A stretch of DNA of 6,311 bases from Candidatus Woesearchaeota archaeon. Lineage in GTDB: Archaea > Nanobdellota > Nanobdellia > Woesearchaeales > DSVV01. Where the stretch lies: the NCBI GenBank assembly GCA_016215305.1, contig JACRKI010000145.1, positions 1 through 6,311 on the forward strand, in the 5' to 3' direction. Below, piece after piece: positions 1 through 5,253 of the stretch (positions are counted from its first letter, which is position 1; each line of letters starts with the position of its first letter). Made by a program: the position numbers and the translations under genes. Below the pieces are notes generated by a model. The model saw only the letters and a program-made list of their open reading frames with translations. It was not told where the DNA came from and did not search any database.

Positions 1-2
1 CC

Positions 3-524
3 AGTGATTTTACGATCACTAACAAAAATGATGATTATGTTCGCATTGTCGCGTTTTTAGATCAGAGAACGCTTTCCCAATCATCCATTTCTGCTGTTTT
101 GGGCGACAATAGCGGTTCTGACAAAAAATGGGATATTCTTTATGTCTCTGGAAATGAAGATAGCGGCGCACTTCATTTTTCTGACGGAGATGTCTCGTAT
201 GTTGGACTGCCACTGCTTCTTGGAGGAGTATTTTCCGCAGACAAGAATTTTTACAGCTGCAACGTCAAGAAAGCAGGATTGCAAGGAAAAATTATCAGCA
301 GTGTGTATTTGGATCGGACTACTGCACTTTATGATGCTTTTTCTTCTTCTGATAAATCATACTGCAATTATTATTATGGAGATGATGTGCAGACTGCAAT
401 CAAGAATATTCGTGATGGCGTACAAAATATTTTAGATGGATCAAGCGCGCTTGCTGATCCTGTCAATCTGCTTCAAGCAAACAACAAATATGCGGTCATT
501 AAAAATTGTCCACGGGTGTATTAA
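3..524 (+). CDS. 5'-truncated hypothetical protein, probably an exported or surface protein
   Basis: The frame is open from base 3 to the TAA at 522-524, giving 173 residues whose N-terminus lies outside the window. In-frame TTG or ATG codons further in are not needed as starts because nothing stops the frame at the left edge. The visible part is hydrophilic to moderately hydrophobic, with no clear membrane helix. It is rich in Ser, Asp and Tyr and has three dispersed Cys (in SCNV, YCNY and NCPR), the last close to the C-terminus. A terminal Cys also occurs in the proteins at 2493 and 3262. I do not recognise the family. The following genes encode pilin-like anchored proteins in the same orientation, so a membrane-anchored outer-surface protein whose anchor lies upstream is a reasonable inference. 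The coding call is firm; the function is unknown. Confidence 0.8.
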   Translation, partial: SDFTITNKNDDYVRIVAFLDQRTLSQSSISAVLGDNSGSDKKWDILYVSGNEDSGALHFSDGDVSYVGLPLLLGGVFSADKNFYSCNVKKAGLQGKIISSVYLDRTTALYDAFSSSDKSYCNYYYGDDVQTAIKNIRDGVQNILDGSSALADPVNLLQANNKYAVIKNCPRVY

Positions 525-564
525 ATTCTCGCATTCGGCACTTCGTGCCTCATGGAGAATTTAA
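521..564 (+). terminator. Long hairpin spanning the stop codon; possible terminator or processing site
   Basis: A 10-base arm ttaaattctc (521-530) is exactly complementary to gagaatttaa (555-564). Inside it a second stem, ggcac (537-541) with gtgcc (545-549), closes a three-base ttc loop. Only short mismatched segments separate the two stems. The outer arm includes the TAA of the upstream gene. No T-run follows (the downstream bases are A-rich), so this is not a classical terminator. It could act as an mRNA end-protecting or processing structure, or be a dispersed palindromic repeat. The structure is seen directly; the role is inferred. Confidence 0.5.
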
Positions 565-588
565 TGGAAAAAAAATAACGGGAAAAAA

Positions 589-1095
589 ATGAAAGCTAAA
601 AAAAAGAGAACAAGTCTAAGAAAAGGGCAGCTTAAAACAGGAGAAACTATTATTGTCATGATTATTTTCTTTATTCTTCTTGCCATGGGCATGGTTTTTT
701 ACGCAAAGATTCAAACCTATACCTCTGCACAAAAGAAACAAGAGGTGCAATCTCTTGATGCAATCTCTTTGGAACAACGCATCAGACATTTAAGCGAAAT
801 TGCCTGCAGCACAGATGGAACTATTGTTTTTGACTGCTATGACCTTGAAAAAATTAAAGCATTGCAGCAAGTTGTTCTTGATTATCCCCTTTATTATAGC
901 AGTGCAGTCTTTCAACATTCAAAGATAACCATTACTTCTGTCTATCCTGTTTCTGCGGAGATTATTCTTTATGATTCTGGTGCTTCTGAGACGAGTACAG
1001 GAAGTCAACCGTACCGAACTCCTGTCACGCTTTATGATCCTGTAAGCACTACCTACAGTTTTGGCTATATCACTGTTGAGGTGTATACAACATGA
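589..1095 (+). CDS. Pilin-like single-pass membrane protein, 168 aa
   Basis: The start is ATG 589. Only a weak ggga lies upstream, but a TATA-like tttaat at about 560-564 would place transcription start near the ATG. Residues 2-16 are very basic (AKKKR, RKG). Residues 20-39 form one hydrophobic helix, and Glu19 lies just before it. This basic-polar-Glu-helix layout matches archaeal type IV pilin-like (class III) signals, cut by a prepilin peptidase, possibly after Gly13 or Gly18. The rest should be outside the cell. It holds a Cys pair (C73, C83) in the pattern C-STDGTIVFD-C, echoed by C67/C80 in the next gene, and a Thr/Ser/Tyr-rich C-terminus. Its TGA overlaps the next ATG (ATGA), so the two are probably translated together. 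Family unrecognised; a minor pilin or adhesin subunit is an inference. Confidence 0.8.
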   Translation: MKAKKKRTSLRKGQLKTGETIIVMIIFFILLAMGMVFYAKIQTYTSAQKKQEVQSLDAISLEQRIRHLSEIACSTDGTIVFDCYDLEKIKALQQVVLDYPLYYSSAVFQHSKITITSVYPVSAEIILYDSGASETSTGSQPYRTPVTLYDPVSTTYSFGYITVEVYTT

Positions 1096-1628
1096 GCACT
1101 TCGCTTCGAGCTAAGAAAAGCCAGACTGAAATTATGGGGCTTATGATTATTGTGATTATCCTTTCTCTTGCATTGCTTTTTGTGTTCAAAGTAGTGTTTC
1201 TCAAAAAAACAACAGACGTTGGACAAACCTATGAAGTAAGCAAGACACCAGAAGCATTTGTCAGCACCCTGCTTCAGACATCTTCTGGATGCACTTCTGA
1301 TAGCACCATCGGAACTCTCCTTATAGATTGCGCAAAGAATCCGTTTTCTCATGGCACCATCACTTGCACTGATGGACGGAGCTCCTGCGAATTTGCCAAT
1401 CAAACCATTACGCTCATTTTGCAGCAGACCATTGACCTATGGGGATATCAAAGCACCGGTTATGAATTTGTTGCAATTGCCCCGCCTAATCAAGAAATTG
1501 TCTATTATGCAAGCGGAAATCTCTCTGCTTCCCTAAGCGGAGAAACCACTCCTTTTGTTTTGCGATTATATCCAAGCCAAGAATATCTGAATATTTATCT
1601 TTGTTTGGGCGGATGTGGGTTGAGTTAA
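1092..1628 (+). CDS. Pilin-like single-pass membrane protein with six Cys, 178 aa
   Basis: The start ATG overlaps the upstream TGA by four bases, fixing the start and implying translational coupling. Residues 6-13 (RAKKSQTE) are a basic segment followed by a Q-T-E motif, and residues 14-36 are strongly hydrophobic. This is typical of an archaeal prepilin-like N-terminus with the +5-type Glu near the cleavage site. The outer domain has Cys at 67, 80, 92, 99, 171 and 175. The C67/C80 pair (ending in IDC) resembles C73/C83 (FDC) of the preceding protein, so the two may be distant paralogues. The C-terminus LCLGGCGLS carries a closely spaced Cys pair. Six Cys suggest disulfides in an exported fold. 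Exact function unknown; I expect a surface-structure subunit encoded in one operon with the gene at 589. Confidence 0.82.
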   Translation: MSTSLRAKKSQTEIMGLMIIVIILSLALLFVFKVVFLKKTTDVGQTYEVSKTPEAFVSTLLQTSSGCTSDSTIGTLLIDCAKNPFSHGTITCTDGRSSCEFANQTITLILQQTIDLWGYQSTGYEFVAIAPPNQEIVYYASGNLSASLSGETTPFVLRLYPSQEYLNIYLCLGGCGLS

Positions 1629-1699
1629 AGTCTGGAGTTGTAGTGAGAATTTTGAATAACTCATCAAAAAAACGCATAATTCCAGATAGAAGAGTAATC

Positions 1700-1738
1700 T
1701 TTAAATAGAATAAAGATGATGAAAGACATAAAGAGGTG
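1700..1738 (+). promoter_or_regulatory. TATA box and Shine-Dalgarno site for the gene at 1745
   Basis: The TATA-like tttaaata at 1700-1707 would place transcription start near 1730. GAGGTG at 1733-1738 is a good match to the archaeal anti-Shine-Dalgarno and lies six bases before ATG 1745. This argues for ATG 1745 over the in-frame GTG at 1736, which is part of the ribosome binding site itself. The leader would be very short. Confidence 0.6.
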
Positions 1739-1744
1739 TATCAT

Positions 1745-2023
1745 ATGAAATTTTTCAAAAAAGGACAGGGAATGTCTATTAACGTGATTATTATTGCAGT
1801 ACTTGCACTATTGGTCTTAGTTGTACTCGCATTTATTTTTACCGGGAAGATCGGGAAGTTTAGTTCCACGACTGCAGACTGCACAAAAATAGCAGGCGGC
1901 AAATGCGAAATTGACTGCTCTTATTTAGGAAACAGTTATGTGCAGGATAGTTCCCGAGTTTGTTTAGATAGAAACGGAGACGTTGATACAACAGAGGTCT
2001 GCTGCGTTGGGGTTGCTGGTTAA
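1745..2023 (+). CDS. Small Cys-rich pilin-like protein, 92 aa
   Basis: ATG 1745 is preferred because GAGGTG lies six bases upstream. The layout is a short basic segment with KKGQG (residues 5-9), a hydrophobic helix at 12-32, then TGKIGKF and a short outer domain. KKG followed by a polar residue is a plausible prepilin peptidase site. The outer domain has six Cys in the order DC, KC, DC, VC, CC. The protein at 5939 has the same order (DC, KC, SC, DC, CC) and the same TGKI motif after the helix, so the two are paralogues with variable loops. A possible disulfide-knotted tip is inference. The gene stands alone with its own promoter and a T-rich end, so it may be more strongly expressed than its neighbours, as a major subunit would be; that is speculative. 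Confidence 0.85.
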   Translation: MKFFKKGQGMSINVIIIAVLALLVLVVLAFIFTGKIGKFSSTTADCTKIAGGKCEIDCSYLGNSYVQDSSRVCLDRNGDVDTTEVCCVGVAG

Positions 2024-2046
2024 TTTTTTATTTTCTTTATTTTATC
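2022..2046 (+). terminator. T-rich probable archaeal terminator
   Basis: Directly after the stop codon of the 92-aa gene come several T-runs (attttttatttt, then ctttatttta). Archaeal RNA polymerase typically terminates at such U-rich stretches without needing a hairpin. The position fits a single-gene transcript from the promoter at 1700. Confidence 0.5.
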
Positions 2047-2047
2047 T

Positions 2048-2263
2048 CATACACGAACTTACTGACTTATTCTCACGCACTAGCACCGCCTGGCGAACAC
2101 AATAATTATTTTGAATTATTTCTTCAATAATTTTTCTTTGAAGCATTCTTTCTATAATTAATTTATTTCAAATTAAAAAATAATAATTACATGCCTCGCC
2201 AGAGCCTCTTTCGGTTCGTGAGTTTATTTTCCTAGTGCGTGTGTTGCGTTGCGAGTTCGTGTT
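2048..2263. repeat. Nested long inverted repeat (non-coding), about 210 bases
   Basis: This fills most of the 329-base gap between genes. Three pairs of complementary arms are nested around one centre near 2157: acacgaact (2051-2059) with agttcgtgt (2254-2262), cacgcactag (2074-2083) with ctagtgcgtg (2232-2241), and ctggcga (2090-2096) with tcgccag (2196-2202). The core is AT-rich and has a smaller hairpin, cttcaa (2122-2127) with ttgaag (2138-2143). The octamer ttttatct occurs on each side (2040-2047 and 2264-2271), which could be a target duplication. No transposase is present. It could be a MITE-like element, a structured RNA or a cruciform. Arms and octamers are seen directly; the identity is inferred. 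The short open frames crossing it look spurious. Confidence 0.5.
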
Positions 2264-2313
2264 TTTTATCTTTCTTGTACCTGTGTTTTATGTACCAGAT
2301 GATTCTTTCCTTT

Positions 2314-2353
2314 GTGCGAAACTTTATATACTCTTTCTGCTCGAAAATCACTA
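2314..2353 (+). promoter_or_regulatory. Strong archaeal promoter (BRE and TATA) giving a leaderless mRNA
   Basis: The segment gcgaaac followed by tttatata (2323-2330) resembles a BRE plus TATA box. The TATA centre lies about 26-27 bases before ATG 2353, so transcription should start at or within a base or two of the start codon. No Shine-Dalgarno is present. This promoter probably drives the operon at 2353-4122 and supports 2353 as the first start, rather than upstream GTG or ATG codons in the repeat region. Confidence 0.7.
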
Positions 2354-2490
2354 TGAAAAAAATGAAACTCTTTTGGAACAAAAAAGCACTCAGCGAAGAA
2401 CAGATTGTTGTGATGATCTTGTTTATTATTGCATTGTTGCTATTGCTCTGGATAGCGAAGAAAAAACTCGGAAGCATCTTGGGGTTTTGA
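2353..2490 (+). CDS. 45-aa membrane microprotein with pilin-like N-terminus
   Basis: ATG 2353 sits one TATA spacing below the box at 2323, so it is the predicted start of a leaderless mRNA; ATG 2362 is an alternative. The protein has a basic N-terminus (KKMK, NKK), an acidic/polar ALSEEQ motif, a hydrophobic helix at about 18-33, and a basic tail (AKKKL). Glu-Glu-Gln just before the helix resembles class III pilin signals. There is almost no outer domain, so it may be a minor pilin, an assembly subunit or a regulatory peptide. The next gene starts two bases after its TGA, implying coupling. A similarly sized membrane microprotein precedes the pilin-like gene in the second operon (5113). Family not recognised. 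Confidence 0.7.
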   Translation: MKKMKLFWNKKALSEEQIVVMILFIIALLLLLWIAKKKLGSILGF

Positions 2491-2492
2491 AG

Positions 2493-3251
2493 ATGATTCC
2501 TTCTCTTACAAAAAATAAAAAAGGGATTGCGGATAAACAATTACTTTATCTTTTGATTGGTGTTGTTGTTTTTTTCACCCTTTTCTTTGTGAGCGTTGAG
2601 GTTGCAAAAAAAATGTACCATGGCGCAGATACCACTACTTGTGCAGCAAGTGTTTTAGTTGCACAACAAACTGGAAATATTGTCAGCATCGAATGTCCTA
2701 GAAATGAACTTACTTTTTCTAAAGAAGGATATACCATTCATGGAAAATCATATTCTTACTTCAAAAAAGATGCTGAAGAATTCTCGTCCAACGCAAATAA
2801 AGTTATTGCAACTGAAATGAAAAACTGCTGGGATCAATTTGGAAAAGGAAAGATCAACATTTTTGGAACTGCCCTTCCTGTTATTGGCAGCATAAGCACT
2901 GCAAGCTCCCCGGGAAGCTGCCTCATTTGTGATTCGGTTTCTTTTGACGACAGTGTCCCTCAAGATAATCTTCAGCTCCTTTCTTATCTTCAAAATACAG
3001 ACATGCCTCTCGGATCATCTTTTGGAGAGCAAATAACTTATTATGACTATCTTCACGCCTCTTACCAAGCAGTTTCAGGAACAACAGTCTTAGGAATGGA
3101 AAATCCCTCCAGCCCATATATTCCTGACAGTGGAACTCTTTCTCCTTCAAAACAATATACCCTTCTTTATGATACCATCCAAAGCAACTATTATCTTATG
3201 CTTATCCCAAGCACTGAAATTTCAAAAGTATGCATGACTATTCATAATTAA
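2493..3251 (+). CDS. Pilin-like membrane-anchored protein with six-Cys outer domain, 252 aa
   Basis: ATG 2493 follows the previous stop by two bases. The frame stays open upstream to 2235, but that extension would overlap the microprotein and the promoter, so I reject it. Residues 7-15 are basic to polar (KNKKGIADK) and the hydrophobic helix is about 17-35, giving an N-in, C-out anchor of prepilin style. The outer part has C50, C68 (in a CP pair), C112-W113, C143-x-I-C146 and C247 near the end. The 3262 protein has all of these in the same order, plus the GxGxxxxF stretch after CW and the ITYYDYL-type motif, so the two are clear paralogues. The conserved Cys suggest a disulfide-stabilised exported domain. 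I do not recognise a named family; surface filament subunit is inference. Confidence 0.83.
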   Translation: MIPSLTKNKKGIADKQLLYLLIGVVVFFTLFFVSVEVAKKMYHGADTTTCAASVLVAQQTGNIVSIECPRNELTFSKEGYTIHGKSYSYFKKDAEEFSSNANKVIATEMKNCWDQFGKGKINIFGTALPVIGSISTASSPGSCLICDSVSFDDSVPQDNLQLLSYLQNTDMPLGSSFGEQITYYDYLHASYQAVSGTTVLGMENPSSPYIPDSGTLSPSKQYTLLYDTIQSNYYLMLIPSTEISKVCMTIHN

Positions 3252-3261
3252 GGAGAGAATA

Positions 3262-4122
3262 ATGCAAAAATATCAGAACAAAAAAGCAGCAGCACAACTT
3301 GAATTTTTAATAGCGCTCATTCTCCTTCTTGTTATTACATTTATCATCATCTATTTTTTTGACAAAACCGCGGAAGTTGCTGAAAAGGCAAATATTGCAA
3401 CCACCTGCAGAAGCACGATTGAACTGAACGCAATTGGTCATATCTCTGGCATGCAACTCTATGACGCTGTCAAATGTCCTGTCGAATACACAAAAATTGA
3501 TGAAACTGATCCTGACAAATTGAAGAAAACAGTTGCTGATTCTCTTGCAAGCTGCTGGTACAGAATGGGTCAAGGACAATATGAAGTTTTTCCCACTCCT
3601 GTTATGACAAAAAAACAATACTGCGTGATATGCAATGTTCTCGAATTTAATCAGGAACAAAAAATTACTGGCGTTGTTTCCTACATGAATCAAAATCATG
3701 TTCCTGTTCTTTATACCAATGGAGAAACTATTTCCTATACTGATTATCTACAAAACTTTCATTCTGATCCCAGCATTGCATTACTCTATACGCAAGAAAC
3801 ACGAGACACACTTGACACCAAAGATCCGTACGCAACCATCTTTTTATATGGCAAGAAAGGATACATCAACAGATTTTGGGGAGGAGTGACTGGCGCAGGA
3901 ACTGGATTTGCAACTGGCGCAATTTTAATTATGAGCGGGGTTGGCGCTCCTGCCGGCATTTTTATCGCGGGAACAACTGTTGTTGGCACTATTGCAGGCG
4001 TTGGCCTCGGCAGTTCCAAAACTGCTGACTGGGAAAGCGCTGTTGGCGTGTATCCTTATACTACTTCATCTCTTGATAGTCTTGGCTGCGAGGTCTTGCC
4101 TGCAGAACAACAAAATACATGA
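3262..4122 (+). CDS. Pilin-like paralogue of the 2493 protein, with Gly-rich hydrophobic hairpin, 286 aa
   Basis: ATG 3262 has AGGAG at 3251-3255, overlapping the upstream TAA, six bases away. Residues 7-14 (KKAAAQLE) and the hydrophobic segment 15-33 form a classic archaeal type IV pilin N-terminus, with Glu14 next to the helix. The outer domain repeats the six-Cys framework of its neighbour: C49, C72-P, C98-W, C121-x-I-C124 and C276. Unlike the neighbour it carries an extra stretch at about 206-252. This is dense in Gly with GxxxG spacings and Ala/Ile/Val, split by a Gly-Ala-Pro-Ala turn, and looks like a glycine-zipper hairpin that could insert into or lie on a membrane. The gene ends the operon; a new promoter starts 20 bases later. 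Function unknown. Confidence 0.85.
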   Translation: MQKYQNKKAAAQLEFLIALILLLVITFIIIYFFDKTAEVAEKANIATTCRSTIELNAIGHISGMQLYDAVKCPVEYTKIDETDPDKLKKTVADSLASCWYRMGQGQYEVFPTPVMTKKQYCVICNVLEFNQEQKITGVVSYMNQNHVPVLYTNGETISYTDYLQNFHSDPSIALLYTQETRDTLDTKDPYATIFLYGKKGYINRFWGGVTGAGTGFATGAILIMSGVGAPAGIFIAGTTVVGTIAGVGLGSSKTADWESAVGVYPYTTSSLDSLGCEVLPAEQQNT

Positions 4123-4141
4123 TCATAAGAGCGGGTAAAAA

Positions 4142-4172
4142 TTTATAAACAACTGTTCATTTTATTGAACAT
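4142..4172 (+). promoter_or_regulatory. TATA promoter with palindromic candidate operator for the NTase/HEPN operon
   Basis: TATA box tttataaa (4142-4149) is centred about 27-28 bases before ATG 4173, so the message is predicted to be leaderless. Between the box and the ATG lies a six-base inverted repeat, tgttca (4154-4159) and tgaaca (4166-4171), separated by six bases. Its place over the expected initiation site, directly ahead of a gene for a winged-helix protein, makes it a natural operator for autoregulation. The repeat and TATA box are visible; binding is inferred. Confidence 0.6.
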
Positions 4173-4697
4173 ATGTTTAAAGAAATGAACAACTTGGTGC
4201 TGTTTTTAGAAAATCCGAACAAATCATATAATGTTCGCGAAGTTGCATCTTTATTGAAAATTTCTCCTGCAACTGCAAGCAAATATCTTCAATCTTTTAT
4301 GAAGAAAGGATTATTGAAGTACCATCAAGAAAGAATGCTTGATCTGTATCAAGCAAATGTCGAAAATCCTCCATATAGAGATCTAAAAATATATTACAAT
4401 ATCACAAAAATACGCGAATCTGGTCTTCTTGATGCATTTGACCAATTTTACTTAAAACCAACTATTATCTTTTTTGGCTCTGGAGCACACGGATATAATA
4501 CGCACGAAAGTGATTTTGATTTTGTTGTTATAAGTGAAAAAACAAAAGACTTTTCAGAAAGGGATATTTTTGAAAAAAAACTTAGGTGTGAACTTCAAAT
4601 ATTTGCTGTCAAGAGGCTAAAAGACTTACGAAACGAACATCTTATTAATAATGTTTTAAGTGGTATTTTATTACAAGGAGAAATAAAATGGATTTAA
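4173..4697 (+). CDS. Winged-helix / minimal nucleotidyltransferase fusion (MNT-type antitoxin-like), 174 aa
   Basis: Residues about 5-50 form a helix-turn-helix domain (NVREVASLLKIS, then SPATASKYLQSFMKKGLL). A linker follows, then a minimal nucleotidyltransferase domain from about 96. Its signature is visible: G102-S103-G-A-x-G107, then S113-D114-F-D116 with hydrophobic V118-V119. GSxAxG...SDxD is the metal/nucleotide-binding motif of the DNA polymerase beta superfamily MNT proteins. The usual third acidic site is not obvious; the strand near CELQIF (139-144) is the place to look. In MntA-HepT systems the MNT protein AMPylates and neutralises a HEPN RNase toxin. Here the next gene is HEPN-like and overlaps by ten bases, so this is the probable antitoxin or regulatory partner. 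The HTH suggests autoregulation at the palindrome just upstream. Confidence 0.85.
   Translation: MFKEMNNLVLFLENPNKSYNVREVASLLKISPATASKYLQSFMKKGLLKYHQERMLDLYQANVENPPYRDLKIYYNITKIRESGLLDAFDQFYLKPTIIFFGSGAHGYNTHESDFDFVVISEKTKDFSERDIFEKKLRCELQIFAVKRLKDLRNEHLINNVLSGILLQGEIKWI
4675..4680 (+). promoter_or_regulatory. Ribosome binding site for the HEPN-like gene
   Basis: AAGGAG lies seven bases before ATG 4688 and inside the coding end of the nucleotidyltransferase gene. It fixes the start of the downstream gene despite the ten-base overlap, and shows that its translation does not depend only on read-through coupling. Confidence 0.7.
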
Positions 4698-5116
4698 CAG
4701 AATGCAAAGAAACCGGAATTGTACGGATAACACGAATTGATAGTAATTTTGCCCATTCTCTTCTTGAGATGTCTGATATTAAAGAGAAGACCGCTAAGAA
4801 GGCCACCCTTGACAATCTCAATGTCAATGCATATTTTCCAATGGCATATGATGCGCTGCGAGAAATTCTTGAAGCATATTGTCTTTTGTTCGGTTATAAA
4901 GTAGGAAATCATGACTGTCTTGGCAAACTTATGAAAGAATTACTTTCTACTTTTGATCTTTTTCTTTTTGATAGATTTAGGTATGTTCGTAATGGCATTA
5001 ATTATTATGGAAAGAAAGTTGGTCTTGAAGAAGGGAACCTTTTAATAGAAAAAATGTTTTTGATGAAGAAAGAGATTGTTATTGAATTAAAAAAGAAATT
5101 AGGAGAGATAAAATGA
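4688..5116 (+). CDS. HEPN-like protein, partner of the nucleotidyltransferase, 142 aa
   Basis: The protein is almost entirely helical in character. It has a segment NVNAYFPMAYDALREILEA (45-63), a GYKVGNHDC turn (69-77) and then DRFRYVRNGINYYGKK (95-110). The order of helices, a neighbour with MNT signature, and an R-N-x-x-x-Y-Y-G motif where HEPN proteins carry R-x4-6-H point to a HEPN fold. HEPN toxins are metal-independent RNases whose catalytic Arg and His lie in that motif. Here the expected His is absent (Asn105 or Tyr106 takes its place), so RNase activity is doubtful. A Tyr next to the motif is the AMPylation target in HepT, and Tyr106/Tyr107 could be equivalent. Its TGA overlaps the ATG of the next gene (ATGA). 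Fold call is fairly good; activity is open. Confidence 0.75.
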   Translation: MDLTECKETGIVRITRIDSNFAHSLLEMSDIKEKTAKKATLDNLNVNAYFPMAYDALREILEAYCLLFGYKVGNHDCLGKLMKELLSTFDLFLFDRFRYVRNGINYYGKKVGLEEGNLLIEKMFLMKKEIVIELKKKLGEIK

Positions 5117-5253
5117 GTGGATTTCACAAAAAAGCAGATATGCCATTCTGGCTGATTATGATGATTTGGATGCTCCTTGGTTTGATTGTAATACTTGCAA
5201 TTATTATGATTGAAAAAAATAAACTGTTTAGCTTTTTGGACTGGTTAGGATGA
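5113..5253 (+). CDS. 46-aa membrane microprotein coupled to the HEPN-like gene
   Basis: ATG 5113 overlaps the HEPN stop (ATGA), with AGGAGAG at 5101-5107 as ribosome binding site. Its own TGA at 5251-5253 overlaps the next ATG at 5250. Both junctions and the site make a strong case for a real gene despite its size. The product has a short basic start (FHKKADMP), one hydrophobic helix at about 12-33 rich in Ile, Met and Leu, and a short tail EKNKLFSFLDWLG. It lacks the Glu-before-helix mark of the pilin-like proteins, although Asp9 lies nearby. It could be a small subunit of the surface system, like the 45-aa protein at 2353, or a membrane component linked to the HEPN pair. No family recognised. 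Confidence 0.7.
   Translation: MSGFHKKADMPFWLIMMIWMLLGLIVILAIIMIEKNKLFSFLDWLG

Noticed and set aside
142..435. 97-aa plus-strand frame inside the first gene
   Set aside because: It is a shadow frame; the overlapping frame is open from the left edge to 524 and continues into a normal gene ending.
1621..1699. Weak inverted repeats in the 1629-1744 gap, such as tgagtta (1621-1627) with taactca (1657-1663)
   Set aside because: The arms are short and the loop long, with no T-run. I cannot separate this from chance in AT-rich DNA.
2040..2271. Insertion sequence or CRISPR array
   Set aside because: There is no transposase frame, and there are no regularly spaced direct repeats; only inverted arms are present.
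2239..2352. Upstream extension of the 45-aa gene from 2239
   Set aside because: The added residues cross the promoter at 2323-2330, and the TATA spacing points to ATG 2353.
2235..2492. Upstream extension of the 252-aa gene to a GTG at 2235
   Set aside because: It runs through the inverted repeat, the TATA box and the whole 45-aa gene in another frame. ATG 2493 directly after that gene's stop, followed by a basic pilin-like leader, is far better.
3307..3699. 130-aa minus-strand frame
   Set aside because: It is antisense to a well-supported pilin-like gene, has no promoter or ribosome binding site of its own that I can see, and shows no recognisable domain.
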